Shown piece by piece: positions 48,801-61,426 of a DNA stretch of 64,000 bases. Both the position numbers and the translations under genes were made by a program. Positions within the stretch are counted from its first letter, which is position 1; each line of letters begins with the position of its first letter. Source of the DNA: Anastatus disparis (Eukaryota; Arthropoda; Insecta; Hymenoptera; Eupelmidae). The stretch covers positions 12,418,001-12,482,000 of the forward strand of contig JAFFSR010000229.1 of NCBI GenBank assembly GCA_017163975.1. Direction: 5' to 3'. The notes under the pieces are model-generated. The model did not search any database, was not told the origin of the DNA, and was given only the letters and a program-made list of their open reading frames with translations.

Positions 48801-51800
48801 AGTGAATATATACCAGCTGGAGGAAATTGTACTACTGTTAAATTGAATTTTTTTTTTCCAGGACGAAATGATAATGCTTTTTTTGAATTTTCACTCTCGT
48901 GTTATAAATTTAAAAATAAATTTTAAAAAAAAGATTCAGAGCATGATAAATATACTTTGAATCGCTAAACATTAAAAATATATGATACAATCGTGTGTAT
49001 GAAAAATATAGAGTGCAAAATAAAAAGTTACAATGTAATCGAGTTTAAACCGTCGATAAATGTAGGTGAGAAAAAAAGTTCTCCCTCAATTTTTTTCAAT
49101 TTAAAAAAACAATTGAATCTCAAAACTTTGTTTCTTATTTCTCGTTAAACTGTAACCCATATTTTTAACGTCCCTCTACAAAAGGTTAAAATCAATATTT
49201 ATTAATTCCCTGTAGTATGAAAAACAACAACAAAAAAAAAAGAAAAGAAATCTCGTTACAAATCTAGATATGCATTATTCCGATAAAATTAAAAAAAAAA
49301 AAAAAAAAACGTGACCTACAAACTTAGCCCCGGGACACTTCTAAGTTCAAAAAGAAAGAAAAAAAAAAGTTCAGTCTTTCTCGCATTGCTCATTACTGCA
49401 AAGATTTCCACGCGCAGCGAATAATGAAAGTAAAAGATAAAAAATAAAACAACAAAAAATAAAAGCCGCGCTTATACGTATATACACACTCGTCGCTCAT
49501 CATTCCCGAATATTGCTTTTGCGCGGGAGACTTCCTCTTATGAAAATAGAGAAAAAAAACTAAAAAAAAAGTTTAATCAAACTCAACGCGTGATGTTGCA
49601 TCTTTTTAAAAGGGGAAGTCGTTAACCGGTGACTTGTAAAAATTTAAATTTTTTTTCGGTAGATGTGATGTTCACTTTTTTTTTGTCTTTTATTTTTTGG
49701 CAAAAAAGAATATCAAATTTAATGAGCGTGATCTATATTGCTAGTTTTTTATCATTTGGAAAAAAAATACACGGAATTAAATGAGAACAATCAAGGATTA
49801 AAATGCAATGTTATACCGTAGAATGCGATTCTCGAGAAGCTTACTTAAAATTTATTTAAATCTTTTTTTACAGGCATTGTTTATACATTTGAATTACAAT
49901 TTCAAATGAATCAACAACTTAAACTTATTTTTTGTTCAACCAAAGCAACAGTAATGATCAAAAGAACTTTGTTTTTAAAGCTTCCTTTACATTCGTTTAC
50001 TTTCAAAGTTTTATTTAAAGGCTTCAGCCGAAAATAATTACTGCCGGAAAAAAGGAAGTACGAGTTAAGGTTTGAGAGTTATGCTTAAAGAATTTTAACA
50101 AAGTTGCGATTTACAAAAGCGCGAAGCGCTTTTTTAACAGTTGATATCAATTATTATTCACAGTTGCATAAGTAGCTCGGAGATGTATAAAAAAAATGAG
50201 CTTCCATAATTCAACGAGGCAAAGATCATGGAATCGCAATAAAAAATAAACTTTTTACAGCGTCAAGGAAAGTCTTGTTCAACTCTTTTGTGGCTTTAAG
50301 GAGATCGTATATAGGTTTGATAGTGCTTTGGTAAGAGTCACACCTACCGTAAAAATAAATATATGGACTTTCTACTTTTAGGGATATACTGACATTGTAA
50401 AAAGTAATGTTTTGCGCTATTTATTTAAATTGTAATTGATATATTCTTTTAGTTTGAAAATAAAATGAATAGCTTTAATAATCATCGTTTTAATAATTAG
50501 TAATTGTTAGAATATATTGTCAATATCCTGAAATTTTTACTATAAAAGATATTAAACGCTTGATGATGAAAATATATAGATACATTTTAAGTTCTAATAA
50601 AAACTTTATAAGATATAATAACAATATTACTAAGGTATTATATCCTTTATAAAAAAAATATTAAAAATATTATTTCAAAAGAGCTTATTACTTCTTTTAT
50701 TTTTACTATAACTACAAAATATTTGTTCAAACCAACAAGGGGTATTATTTTATTGGTTTCAATTACAACATAAATATTCCATTGTATAAATTAAAAAAAT
50801 GCTTTTCAATTATTGTTTAATCTACTATTCTGAATTCCATTAAAAAATTGTTATTAAAAAACCAAGTCTTTCATTTAAATACAATAAAAAAAAAAGAGTT
50901 GAATCGTTTATGAAAGAAAATAATACTCAAAGAAAAAAAAAAAGAAAAAAAATAATTTTTTCGCAAGATTGGAGTAACAGTGAGAATAACAATTTTATTA
51001 ATGCAATGTCACCCATCGATGCATTCCAATAACAATAGCAATACGATGACATCATTTCCCATTTTTATTCTCGACTAAGCGAACGATAGTACTTTCCTTC
51101 TTTTTTAGGCCTCATCTTTCACATAAGATTTTACCCTTGGCGTAGTAGTCGTCGTAGTGAAATACAGAGAGAGAGAGAGAGAGAGAAACGCGCCCCAAGG
51201 GAAATGTTTACTCGGTAAAAGGGTGTGGAGCGGGCTGGGGGGGGAGAGAAAAAGTGAGGATTTTTATATGCTTTCTCAGCACATACACCCAACTCCTGTG
51301 TATTTGTATACGTTTGCTATATACTCCTGATAGTACCTTAAGTATTATATCTATGTAAAATGTGTCTCTGTATATGTGTGTTTCTACGTGTGGGTATATT
51401 GAGAAGAAAATGGCAAGGTCTCTTTATTGTTGCGTAACTTATGCAGATACGATCTCCAGAGATAGCGAGTGAGCCTGTTAACTGACTTGCCGAGTTTACG
51501 AAAATTTCAATAACTGGCCTAATTGAAAAAATGTAGATTCTTTTTTTGCTTTTTTTTTTCGCGTTAATAAAATAATAAGTGAAATGGATTTTTTAGTGAT
51601 TTTTTTTATGGACGTTATTTTGAAAATGTGAAAAAATAAAACGTAAACGGGAATAATTGATAATTTTATTTATCAATTTGTACTGGTAAAGTAATTATTT
51701 TTGAATTGATGAAAAAAAGCTTTGAGCTTAAAATCGTTCCCATGTAAATTTTGGATCAATTTATATTCATTAGTTTATCCAGCATGCTTTTAGGGCCAAT

Positions 51801-54800
51801 TTCAATTAAATCGCGTCGGAATAAATTTTATGCATTGATAAGCAATTTTGAAATAAAGTTTTAAACTCGAGAACAAATGAATTAGAAATCCCTTCGAAAA
51901 TTTTCTAATAAAATATTTAAATTTTTCAAATTATTCATGATTCATCATCACATCACCCCAATAATAAAACTGCAGTGTATGTAAAATAATTTTCCAATTT
52001 TTTTTAAGAGCACATTGGGTAAATGAAATTTTTTTTCCACTTCTACTTTTTATGGCTGTTTGAAAAATAATTGAAAACGCTCATTTTTATCTATTTCTTA
52101 CTTTATGAGAAAAATCCAAAAGCTAGTCAGCTCCCGAGGGAATATGAAAAGGCGCCTCTGTGAAATGAATATCTTATAACCATATGGAAATCGTGGAACC
52201 TATACATATAAAATAGATAAGGTAGATGCACCAGTGATGTTTATTTAAGAAGAATTCAAAATTTTCTTTTTAAAATTTAATGCCACGCTGAATTTTTATG
52301 GAATGTAAAATATTTGTTTTTCACATTAAATAATCAGTTGTTTAACCTGCGCTACCTTTTGAGCTTTTGAAATATTTAATATTTATTAATATCAATAACA
52401 TCAGTCACTGTTGCAAATACTTGGTTATAAAATTAATCTTATTTTTAAAATTTTATGTAATTGCAAAATTTGAAGAAGTCGCTTCCTTGATATTTTCGTT
52501 TTTGAATATTAATAATTCTTTAGTAATGTCGTATTATTTTTGGTTATTACTACTTTGAAATATCTTTCTACGATACTTAAATGATTTCAAATTTTCTTAA
52601 ACATAATCTTTATTTATACTATAAATAGACGTCATTACTGATAGTGTTTATAAAATTTTTAGAATGAATGCTTTGATTATAAACCGAGAAGAAAAGTATA
52701 CTTTTGTAAAAGGAAACGTTTAAAGACGAAAAATGTCAGTAAAAAAGCTCCGACTTTAAAAAAAAGCTCTTAACTCTAAGTACAAAGAAAACATTTACAG
52801 TTTGAGAAAAAGGACGCTTCTTCTTCAAGCCGCAATTCCACTTTAACACTGTCATCCCAACTGTCTTCCTTTAGCTGAAAGACACGAGCTTTATCTAATC
52901 CCATAATAAAACTCCTCGAAATCTTAGATACTTCCGTCGTTGCCAATATCACCTTCCAACTTCAAGCCGCGTCAAGATCCTCGACATCACCAGCATCATC
53001 ATCCACGTCCACAGCAGCAGCATCAACATCAACAGCAGCATCAGCATCAGCAAGTGAAAAATGGCGATCAACAGCAGTACAATAAGGGTGGCGGTGTCGA
53101 TTATCGACCACCAGGTAGTGCTGTCAATCTTTCGTCTCCGGAAAGTGCTTATAGCACTGGTTATTCGACCGACGGCACATCACCTTGCGCTACTTATGCC
53201 CCGGAATATTATATCAACGTTAGAACAACACAGCAAGCTACTCCTCTGGCTCAGCAGCAGTATAAGCATTGTCCTATTGATACGACCACGCAAACAAGGG
53301 TTAGAGGCAAAAACTTGGAAAGGATTGACAATGACAGGAGGGACACTAGAGGAAAGGAAGTGCCGATTAATCGAGATAATGACAGGGTGAGTTTTGTTTG
53401 CTAATATTATTCTGTTTGCAAACTTTATTTTTATCAACATTTGTCATATGTCGTAGAAATAATTGTTGATATTTCCAACTTTAATTAGTTAAAGAATATT
53501 TCTGTCGTTTTTACTTTACAAAAATAATATATTACTTACAATCACTCCCGTAGAATCTGAAATATAAAACTTCATCCTCGTAAAATCTAAAAATAAAATA
53601 AAAAAAAAGAGCCGTAGTATATCTGAAAAATAAAACTCAAAATCACCCCTGTAAAATCTGAAAATAAAATAAAATATAAAAAGAAAACCGTAGAATCTAA
53701 AATAAAATATAAATAATTAATGAAGGACATTCCGATTGCCTCCACCATCAAACCAAACTTATTTACTGTCTTTACTGTCCAACGTTTGGAGCCTTCCTTT
53801 CGCTTCTCTTCAGAGATTGAAAATTTCATTTGATTTTGTGATTCTCAGGAGGTGATTTCAAGTTTTATATTTAAGATTCTACGGACTTGATTGTAAATAA
53901 GGGCTGCCCATGATTTTTATCATTATTATTATTTTGACTGTAAGGCTAATAGAAATATTCTCTTATTTATTAATAACAAACAATTAAAATTCAATTTTCC
54001 ACAATAATTAACATTAATAAACGAATAAACGTAAAATATGATTTTCCATAGTAAATAATTAATAAACGAATAATTGTACTAAACAACGTAATAAAGGCAC
54101 ATCTGATAAATTTATCTGTGGATTATATACTTTTAAGCGTCATTTGCTCGAAACTGCAAGGCGGAGTTCCTCGAGAGTATAAGTGCGGGTTTGAAAGACG
54201 CGCTCGGAAGCTTTTTAGCTCGTTTGAAATCTGATATAAACAACAGCGAGCATCAGCTAGCGGTATAGCATCCGCGTGTATACAGCATCAAATGTGCATT
54301 ATCAACTGCACGCTCACTTCTAATTAATGCTTTGAAGTTAACGCACATGGTTAATGCAACTTTCGTATATACGGAAAACTTTCGAGCATAACATTACCGG
54401 CTAGATTCATTCGGTGACCTCGTTTACTTTTTTTTTTGGCTTCTTCTTTTTTTTCGGTTTAAGAAATGTAAAATACTTTGGTAAGAGAAGTTACGTTGAA
54501 AAATGAAATAAAAAGTATGTTAAGGTACTAACCCGCTAATGTTTAAACAAGTTTTTTAAAAATTACTTGTTTGCTTAAAGTTTGCACATTAATTTGAAAA
54601 GAAAGAAATAAATGAATAATGAAAGTATTTATGATTTAAACTTATTATGTAGAGCTCGAGGTTGCACAATAAAACTTTTTTTCGATGCGACAAACTAAAA
54701 ACTAATAAAATTAATTCACAAGTAATGCAGAAGAGATTATCGAAAGTTTATAAATTCGCGCGATTCTCGAGTAAAATTTCTCTCTCCCAACGAGCTCAAA

Positions 54801-57800
54801 AGATTGTACAAGGCTTATAAAGCTTAAACTAGACGGAGAGACATCTCGAGCCTTTTTGGAGAAGAGAAGCTTAAGCCCTCAAGCTGCCGCACATACTTAA
54901 TCTTTAGAGATAATATATGTATTTACCGTAGGCTCAATATTTTTATTTTACTTCTTCTTCTTCCTCCTTCTGTCATTGCTACTTAATTAAGTAAAGATTA
55001 AATTTTCTCTTTTTAATGCAATATTGGTTTAATATTTGGTCAATATTGGTTACACAAACTTCGAATGTTGGTGCAGAAATATTTTCGTTTTAAATAAATT
55101 AAAAAGTGTGCGCTTCTTTGATGCATAAAAGATAGCGCTCGCGAAAGGTAACATGAAAAAAACATTTTTCTTTTAAATTATCGCGGTTTCTTGTAAATAA
55201 GGAACATAAAAGGAACGGTCATGCTTTTATAGTCGCGCTAAATTTTACATGAAACTATGGTAATTTTCTCATAATGTTAGTTTACAGTATCCACTTTACA
55301 GAATACTTAAATTTCGCTAAAAAATAAAAGTTATTCGCGAGCTGCAAAATCAAGTGCAGCTTAAAATACGCATTACTCTCTTTTGAGGTTCTTTTCGAGA
55401 TGTAAAAAAAAAGCTACGCCGGTCTAATTAGTCCGTTAAAAAAAGTACGTGGGTCAAATGACGGCGTCAATGTATAGTTATATAAAGGTCAAACTTCAAA
55501 CTCTCTTTTTTTTTATTTTTCTCTTTAATGCTGCCCTTGTATTATTCAGTTAAAAAAATTTAAAGACAAAAGAGAGGCGCGCGCGCGTGCAAGAAATTCA
55601 AGAGAACAAAAGTTTCCGGCCCAGGGGAAGTTGCAAAAAAAAAAATAGAAAAAAAAGAAAACGAAATGAAAGAAAAAAAAAATACGAGTTGAAGTAGCCG
55701 AGAAAGTCACAATGGAGCAGTTGCATTAGTAAGTGGAAACAGTCTCCGTTTGATACGGGTCGTTCTTTTACTTATACTGATCCATCTTAACGCAATATAT
55801 ATATATATTTCTCGATTGTAGTTGGGAAGTTATATGTTTTCGTGGTATATATATTGCTGGCGTTCGAAAATCGTCTTTGTGCTTTCCAATACCTTAACTT
55901 GATTGAATTGAATCATCGATGATAAAAGTGCTGTGACCTTATTTTTGGTTTTAATTTTTATAGAAATTTTTTTTGTAAATGAAAGCATAGTGAATAGTTT
56001 TTAAAAAAAAATATATTTTATAAATTAAATGGAATCTTATAAATATGATGTAATATAAAAAAATAAGGTTTTCATGCTTTTGGCATGAAAAAAATGAAAA
56101 ACAAAAGTTGATGTGAGATTTTACACGAGGATGCACCTTTTCAGTAGTCAGAAGACGCACAGGGCATAAACTTACATTTTGATAAAACCTTTAAAGATAC
56201 AACCTAAAAAAAAGTTTTTTGTGCAATAAATTAAGATTAGAACTCAAGAAAAGCAAAAATAATATTTTTATCATATGCGAATTTTAATTTAGTAAAATTA
56301 AAAAAGCAGTCCTCTGAAGTATTTATCTTATTTGATAAAATGAAAAAAATAGTGCATCACATTATTTATCTCATTTTTTTTTTTAATTTTTCTTTAAAAT
56401 AGCTTAAATTTAATTTCTCTAATGCAAGAAGTCAAAGTTCTTTGCAATTTATTGATGAATTCGTTTAAAAATTTAATTTAATAATTATAATGATGCTTAA
56501 TGCAAAAAATTATTACTTTAAATATAATAGTAATAATAATTAGTATAATTACTAATTAACTGATAAGGTAAAAATTAAACCTGACTTTTTCACCCTCTTG
56601 AATAGTACATAAATCTTACTACACTATTGACTGAATTGAAGTTAAAAAGCCGACTTATTCAACTGATAGTTGGCAATTAAAAATTCATTAAAATATCATC
56701 AATAGCTTTCCCTCTATAAAAAAGCTCTGCAATCAAATTAAAAGTTCATTAAAGGAAAAAAAAAAATCTCCAACTTATCTCTAGATCGATAACACGGGTA
56801 CGTACTCGGTATCGGCGACACGTAGTCGATTTTTGGACAACGGCAACGAGTACGATCATCATCCCTGGCGAAAACCAGCACCGCCTTTGACAAGTACACG
56901 GCCATCGGCTGCAAGCTCGCCGAAAATTCAAACAGCCCAGTTGATGCGCAAGCCGTATTCGTCGCCGGTAGTTACTGATTACAGCAGCAGCAATGCCAGT
57001 TATCCGCTGCAATTGTTCTCGCCGAGGAGGATGCCTTTACTTGCTACGACCACCACACAGGTTAAATATTGTATCTTGTTTTTATTGAATAATTAAATTC
57101 TTTATACGACTTTTTTTATTTTAAATTCTGTATGATGAAAAAAAATAGTGTACTAAAGATTAAATTGTGCTATGAAATTAAAAGAACGCTTTATCCATGT
57201 GTGTGATTTCTCATTTTTTTTATTTATTTATTTTTTTACTTTTTTATTTTTATTCCTGTTTACTTTTTAGTATGTAAGCTTGAATAATTTATATTCTATG
57301 TAAATAACCTATGCGTGTATTTACTATGTTAAGAGTATCTTCTTTTATTTTGCTTAATTAATGGAAATTACAAATTTTCCATTATTAAAACTTCATAGAA
57401 AATTTGACTGACAATTTCAAATAAGAATTTCATTTATTAAATATTAATATAGGTATATTAAAAATTTCTTAAGAATATTCAAAAGTTTAGATTGGCAATT
57501 TTCAAGCATAGACAAACCATTGACAAACCATCTTTGAAAAATAATGTAATGTACTTAAAACTATAAAAATCCAATATTTAATCTTTCTTTCCTCTACTTC
57601 GAGAAACTTCGCTACCGTTAAACTTAACTTCCTAACTTCGTGATATTATACGCGTAAACCTTAATTTACATAATTTCGATCTCATAACCATTTTATTTAA
57701 TCGTCTACGTTTAATGATTCAACACTACCTTTCACCGCCGACAACACCAGGTGATGCCAGTTAAATCGCCAAGGCAACGTTCACGCGTCAGGACGAATCC

Positions 57801-60800
57801 TTGGCCGCAAAGTAGCAGAAATAATGTAGCAGGTTCTATGATGCCCGGAGGAGGAGGAGGAGGAGGGGCTACGCGTGCCTGGAGCAGACAACAGCAACCC
57901 TATAACAACGATTATTGCTGTCGGCAAGAAAGTCTTAGCGTCGGACGTAGCCCGTATGTCTATGTTTACATTATTTTTTTTGTCTTTCATCTTTTTAGAT
58001 CCTTCCTTTTTTACGTCTTTCTAAGGAAGAATATTGCGATTTTTTTTTCTTTTAAACTTTGGGAGCTTTTTTAGAATTGTTACTGAAATTATTTTGTAAA
58101 TTCATGACTTCTTTTCTTCGTTCTATGCCAAAAAGTATTAGTTCAATTTACCCTTTGCAATATTTTGATTTCAAAGTTAGCTTTTCTTTGAATACAATAA
58201 ACTTTTATTACAGTCCGGTCTTTTAGAGCTTTTTATTTTAAAACGCTTGTAAAAAAACATTTGTACAGGAGCAGTTACGATGGTTAAAAGCATTAAAAAA
58301 TAAAGTTTTATTAGAAAGACATTAAATTTATGAGAAAAAATAAATAAACATTCCTTCTTTTTAAGATCATATTTTATTTCCAAGTGGATTTTCTTCCAAA
58401 GCATTATTCTTCTGTAAAGAAGAAAAATTAAATAGAATGAGCGGAGAGCTATTGTTTCGCAAGCTTTTCTTTCAATACAATGTAGAAAAAAAACGCATTT
58501 ATTCTGCGTTAAAATACTGTTATGCATTGTATTAAATATACGATAAAAATGTGAAATGTTAACAAAGCAATATTGAGCCATATAACGTTAAAAAAAAGTT
58601 TATTTCTACAAATTCGTAAATATTTACGCGAAAGCTTGGAAATAGAAAAAAAAATGAATAAATAAAAAAAATCCTCTAGTGTGTAAATTCAACAAAGACA
58701 CACCCAAAAGGCAAAAGTGCTTTAATTGTATCTTCTTTTTTTTTCATTCCTCCGCAACTCTCCCTTCAACTTCATCCCGTACAATTCAACATAAAAAGAT
58801 AGACGCGCGCTCGCTGGCTCTTTTTTTCTCTCTTCTTTTCTAAATAACAAAAAAAAAAAAAAAAATGACGCTCCAATGCACTTGGTCTGGACTCGCGGGT
58901 AGCGCTCCATTGAATCGCAATCCAATTTCTACATGTACTTCACTTTTCCATTCTCGTTCTTCTTTTTTTTTCATATCTTTGTCCTTCTCCTTTCTAACTT
59001 GTCAGTTCGAAACCTAGTTAAACGTATACAAGTTGCGAGTTTGAATGAATAGCGTCAGGAACTCGTGTAATCCAATAAACGATATAAATATATATATAGT
59101 TGATAAAGGATCTAGTGTTTGAATAGTTAGACGACCTGGTTTTCTCGCTATTTCCTTTTCATCAAACGCGTTTTCCCTTTTGCGCTTGTTTGTTTATTGT
59201 TTCTGTTTTATTCTTTTTTTTTTTTATTTCAGGGTCAACCGCAGCGATTGGCGTACATTACGCCAACAACAGCAGCAGCAACGGCTACGCAGTAAAACAA
59301 GAAGCAGCAGCGCAAGTAGTTGCAGCAGCAGAAGCTGCAGTCGTAGCTGCAGCGTCAGCAGTAGTAACAGCAGCAATGCAAGCAGCCCAAGTAGTGATGA
59401 TATCACTCTCAACGAGGTATGAGTGAAAAAAGAACTGACTTTTTTTTTCTCTTTCTTCTTTTCCTTCCTCTCTTCTCTCTTTTTCCTTTTGATTTATACA
59501 GAACACGCGATGTATGACATGTCACATCTCGAGGGACTTGAATTTTTTTTTTTTTTTTCCGAATGCGAAATAAAAAGTAGAGTTACGACTTTTTCAAGAG
59601 ACGTATCTGTTTGGATGCTGTGCTTTAGGATGAAGAGATTGCGGAAGTGTATACGTCAAATTAATGGATAGCTTTTAGTTTTTTTTTTTTTCTTAAGAAA
59701 AGAAAGTTTTGATGAAATTTAAGAAAGATGGAGAAACGTTTGAATTCAACTTCGATTTTGTTGAAGTTTCTTCAGCGGAATAACAATTAAAAACTTTTCT
59801 GCTTTCTCAAATCATCGATTAATTTAAAAATAATAAAATTTCAAATTATCCTTAAATTTGAAAGTGCAATGCTATAATTCTTTTGATAAAGATTATATTA
59901 AATTTAAATTTGTAAAGTTAAATCAGTTTATTTCTATTCTTTGAATGTTCTTCATATTATTTCTTGAAACTTATTCTTCAAAAATTAAAATTGTATCTAA
60001 ATTGTAAGATCGAGAAAAGAATTGAATCGCTAAAAACATGGTAGAAGAAATATTCTCTTACAAATTACAATTAAGAAATTTTAATAATAATAAAATTAAT
60101 ATTTGAAAAAATTATTCTAATTTTAAAATTAATAGTTGAATAAAAATAATGATACGCAGAGAATTTAATTTACCTTTTATTTCCCTAATTCTTTAAAAAA
60201 TTAGGTTATGGGAAAATTCGATGAAAACTATTTGTACGAAAAAGAAACAGACATAGTATCGGATCATAGCTGCGAGCGTGCTTGCAACGATAACAGTTCA
60301 TCGGCGAACTTTTCATCGGACGCAAGTGCGAGCAGCTTGGAATTACAGTTGGATACCAGCGGTGGTAGTAGATCGACTTCGAGGCATCAATTACGCGGAC
60401 TATCTGGACGTAGACAAAGGAGACGAAGGCACAGGAGAAGCAGTGCTGAATCTAGAAATAGCGAGGATAAGGAACATCGAGAGGAGGTTGAACTCTTGCA
60501 AGATGTAATTAATCGACGGTAAGGAAGAATTTTAGTTATTTACTGTTAATATGTTTGGGGATTTGAAAAGGAAGATAATGGAAAAAGAATGAGGTTTAGC
60601 AAAAAATTAATATCAACAGACTTGGAAGATGACCAAATATTTTTTTTGCTATTGGTTAGCCAATGCTTCGACTCCTTTAGATAAAGCCTTCTTCAGAGTT
60701 ATAACTTTAAATGAAATTAAAACTTAAAAATTATACAATAGTAAATAAATTAGAAGAGCAAACATTTTAAAAAATAAACACTAAAACAATGCACTTTTAA

Positions 60801-61426
60801 AATATTGAATTCCAACGGTATTTGTTGAGGCAAGTCAAAATTAATAAAAAAATTATCAAAGGCTAACAAAAATCCAATAATTTAATGTAATCGGTGAGAG
60901 TCAAAATTTTAATAAACAATAACGATAAATTATAATATAACACACTTTGTTAAAAGAACAAAACAATTTAAGCACTTTACATAAATTTTCAGACCTTTGT
61001 ATATACAAAAATTATTGCAAAAAGAATAATTTATCGTTATCAGAAAATTTTTTAACAAGTAATAATTAAAATCAATACTTTTGAAATACCATTTTTCAAA
61101 ATAATAATTATAAAAATCAATCACACAATTTTTTTAAAAACGTATATATTTTTACGAAAAATTGTAGATTTAAGAAAAACAATAGCGAAGCGTCGGCACA
61201 GACGAATCGTGCGCTTTTGGAAAGGCTGCTTATGAAAAACGCTAACAGTGGATTCGAGTGCAGAAGAGCTTGGTCAGCAAATCCGGTCCCGATGCGACCT
61301 ACAGCAGCCAGTAGAAGTGTAGGCGGTACACCGATATGTCTCAGAAGAAAAGCTCCTAGAGGTGGACATGTATTATCACCGCCATCGCGTCTTCTTTTCG
61401 AAAGGAATCATCAGATTTACCCTGCT
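45612..61426 (+). CDS. Large Gln/Ser/Arg-rich cytoplasmic or scaffold-type protein, seven exons, 3' incomplete
   Basis: Coding exons: 45612-45833, 52928-53386, 56785-57060, 57751-57953, 59233-59416, 60205-60518, 61168-61426. All seven exons have AG/GT borders where internal, and every junction keeps the frame (phases 0,0,0,2,0,2,0), giving at least 639 residues. No enzyme domain, signal peptide or membrane segment is visible. The chain is mostly low complexity: poly-Gln, His/Gln, Gly, Ser/Arg and Arg/His blocks. Ordered-looking short motifs are SPESAYSTGYSTDGTSP with PEYYINVRT in exon 2, SPRQRSRVRTNPW in exon 4, and ALLERLLMKN in exon 7. The exon 2 motif reminds me of the insect Nance-Horan/GUK-holder family of actin and synapse scaffolds, but I cannot confirm this. 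The protein continues beyond 61426. Other internal exons, especially in the 7-kb first intron, may have been missed. Confidence 0.6.
45834..52927. other. Intron 1 of the large gene
   Basis: About 7.1 kb of AT-rich sequence. It holds the small inverted-repeat element at 46488-46704, a GC-rich patch GCGCGGCGGAGGCGGCGGCG (48218-48237), an A run of about 18 (49290-49308) and a GA tract (about 51167-51187) in a GC-richer island (51110-51260) that could be an enhancer or an unrecognised alternative first exon. No coding exon could be supported. Confidence 0.35.
46488..46704. mobile_element. Small inverted-repeat element, type A copy 2
   Basis: Ends GAGAAAAAT.TT.TAGT (from 46488) and its complement (to 46704) match at about 24 of 30 positions. 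Inside are a perfect 14-bp inverted repeat TTTACTAGAAATAT (46581-46594 / 46608-46621) and the palindrome TGTGACA-G-TGTCACA near 46525. The ends and the TAGTAAATTTTAC-rich interior resemble 35476-35700. No ORF, so it would be a non-autonomous element. Confidence 0.5.
52928..53386 (+). CDS. Large gene, coding exon 2 (His/Gln-rich, YSTGYSTDGTSP motif)
   Basis: Acceptor AATCTTAG ends at 52927, directly after an in-frame TAG. The 153 codons read ILPSLPISPSNFKPRQDPRH, then a His/Gln tract, then the conserved-looking SPESAYSTGYSTDGTSP and PEYYINVRT, then a charged Arg/Asp-rich end. Donor AGG|GTGAGT, phase 0. The Ser/Thr/Tyr motif is the best candidate for a conserved, phosphorylatable element. Confidence 0.65.
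53387..56784. other. Intron 2 of the large gene
   Basis: AT-rich, containing the TA-flanked inverted-repeat element at 53537-53895. A GC-richer segment at 54130-54420 has CGCGCTCGG- and CAGCGAGCATCAGC-type sequence. A purine-rich segment lies at 55560-55690. No further exon recognised. Confidence 0.35.
53537..53895. mobile_element. Stowaway/Tc1-mariner-like MITE with TA duplication
   Basis: A 38-base terminal sequence (53536-53573, beginning TTACAATCA and containing CCGTAGAATCT) is repeated in inverted orientation at 53859-53896 with about four mismatches. The element proper, CAATC...GATTG (53539-53893), is flanked by TA on both sides, as expected for Tc1/mariner-type insertion. The left half contains four more degenerate copies of the subterminal motif CCGTAGAATCTGAAAATAAA, about every 33-40 bases up to 53715. 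There is no transposase. Confidence 0.7.
56785..57060 (+). CDS. Large gene, coding exon 3 (Ser/Pro-rich)
   Basis: Acceptor TTATCTCTAG ends at 56784; 92 codons in phase 0 to CACACAG|GTTAAA. The product is Ser/Pro/Thr-rich and probably disordered (ATRSRFLDNGNEYDHHPWRK, PYSSPVVTDYSSSNASYPL, LFSPRRMPLL). The donor lacks the usual +3 to +5 consensus, so this junction is the weakest of the set. Confidence 0.55.
57061..57750. other. Intron 3 of the large gene
   Basis: AT-rich with T runs; nothing beyond splice signals is seen. Confidence 0.4.
57751..57953 (+). CDS. Large gene, coding exon 4 (RTNPW motif, poly-Gly)
   Basis: Acceptor ACAACACCAG ends at 57750; 67 codons plus two bases. Encodes SPRQRSRVRTNPW, a seven-Gly run from GGA codons (57847-57867), then YNNDYCCRQESLSVGRSP. 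Donor CCC|GTATGT, phase 2, which matches the single leading base of exon 5. Confidence 0.6.
57954..59232. other. Intron 4 of the large gene
   Basis: AT-rich with a long minus-strand frame (58177-58581, 134 codons) of Lys/Phe/Leu-rich low-complexity type that I do not accept as a gene. A T-rich polypyrimidine stretch leads into the exon 5 acceptor. Confidence 0.4.
59233..59416 (+). CDS. Large gene, coding exon 5 (Arg/Ser repeats)
   Basis: A long T-rich tract and TTTCAG (ending 59232) precede it; the first base completes a Pro codon. Encodes a Gln run, then Ser/Arg/Cys repeats (SSCSSRSCSRSCSVSSSNSS) from AGC/AGT codons, ending SPSSDDITLNE. Donor GAG|GTATGA, phase 0. The CAG/AGC repeat leaves a second, Ala-rich frame open across the exon, which I take to be a shadow. 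Confidence 0.6.
59417..60204. other. Intron 5 of the large gene
   Basis: Begins with pyrimidine-rich TTTTTTCTC/CTTCTT sequence, then is AT-rich. No feature recognised. Confidence 0.4.
60205..60518 (+). CDS. Large gene, coding exon 6 (acidic Ser-rich, then Arg-rich)
   Basis: Acceptor AAAAAATTAG ends at 60204; 104 codons plus two bases to CG|GTAAGG. Encodes a charged start (MGKFDENYLYEKETDIVSDH), a Ser-rich block, then an Arg/His cluster (GRRQRRRRHRRSS) that could act as a nuclear or phospholipid/RNA-binding basic patch, ending in a helix (EEVELLQDVINRR). Confidence 0.6.
60519..61167. other. Intron 6 of the large gene
   Basis: AT-rich, no recognised feature. Confidence 0.4.
61168..61426 (+). 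CDS. Large gene, coding exon 7 (last in window)
   Basis: Acceptor AAATTGTAG ends at 61167; the first base completes an Arg codon. Encodes FKKNNSEASAQTNRALLERL, then a basic Pro-containing stretch (TPICLRRKAPRGGHVLSPPS) ending RNHQIYPA. Strong donor GCT|GTAAGT, phase 0. No further in-frame exon was recognised before the window ends. Confidence 0.6.

Noticed and set aside
58177..58581. 134-codon minus-strand ORF in intron 4
   Set aside because: Lys/Phe/Leu-rich low-complexity product of AT-rich DNA inside an intron of the opposite strand, with no motif.
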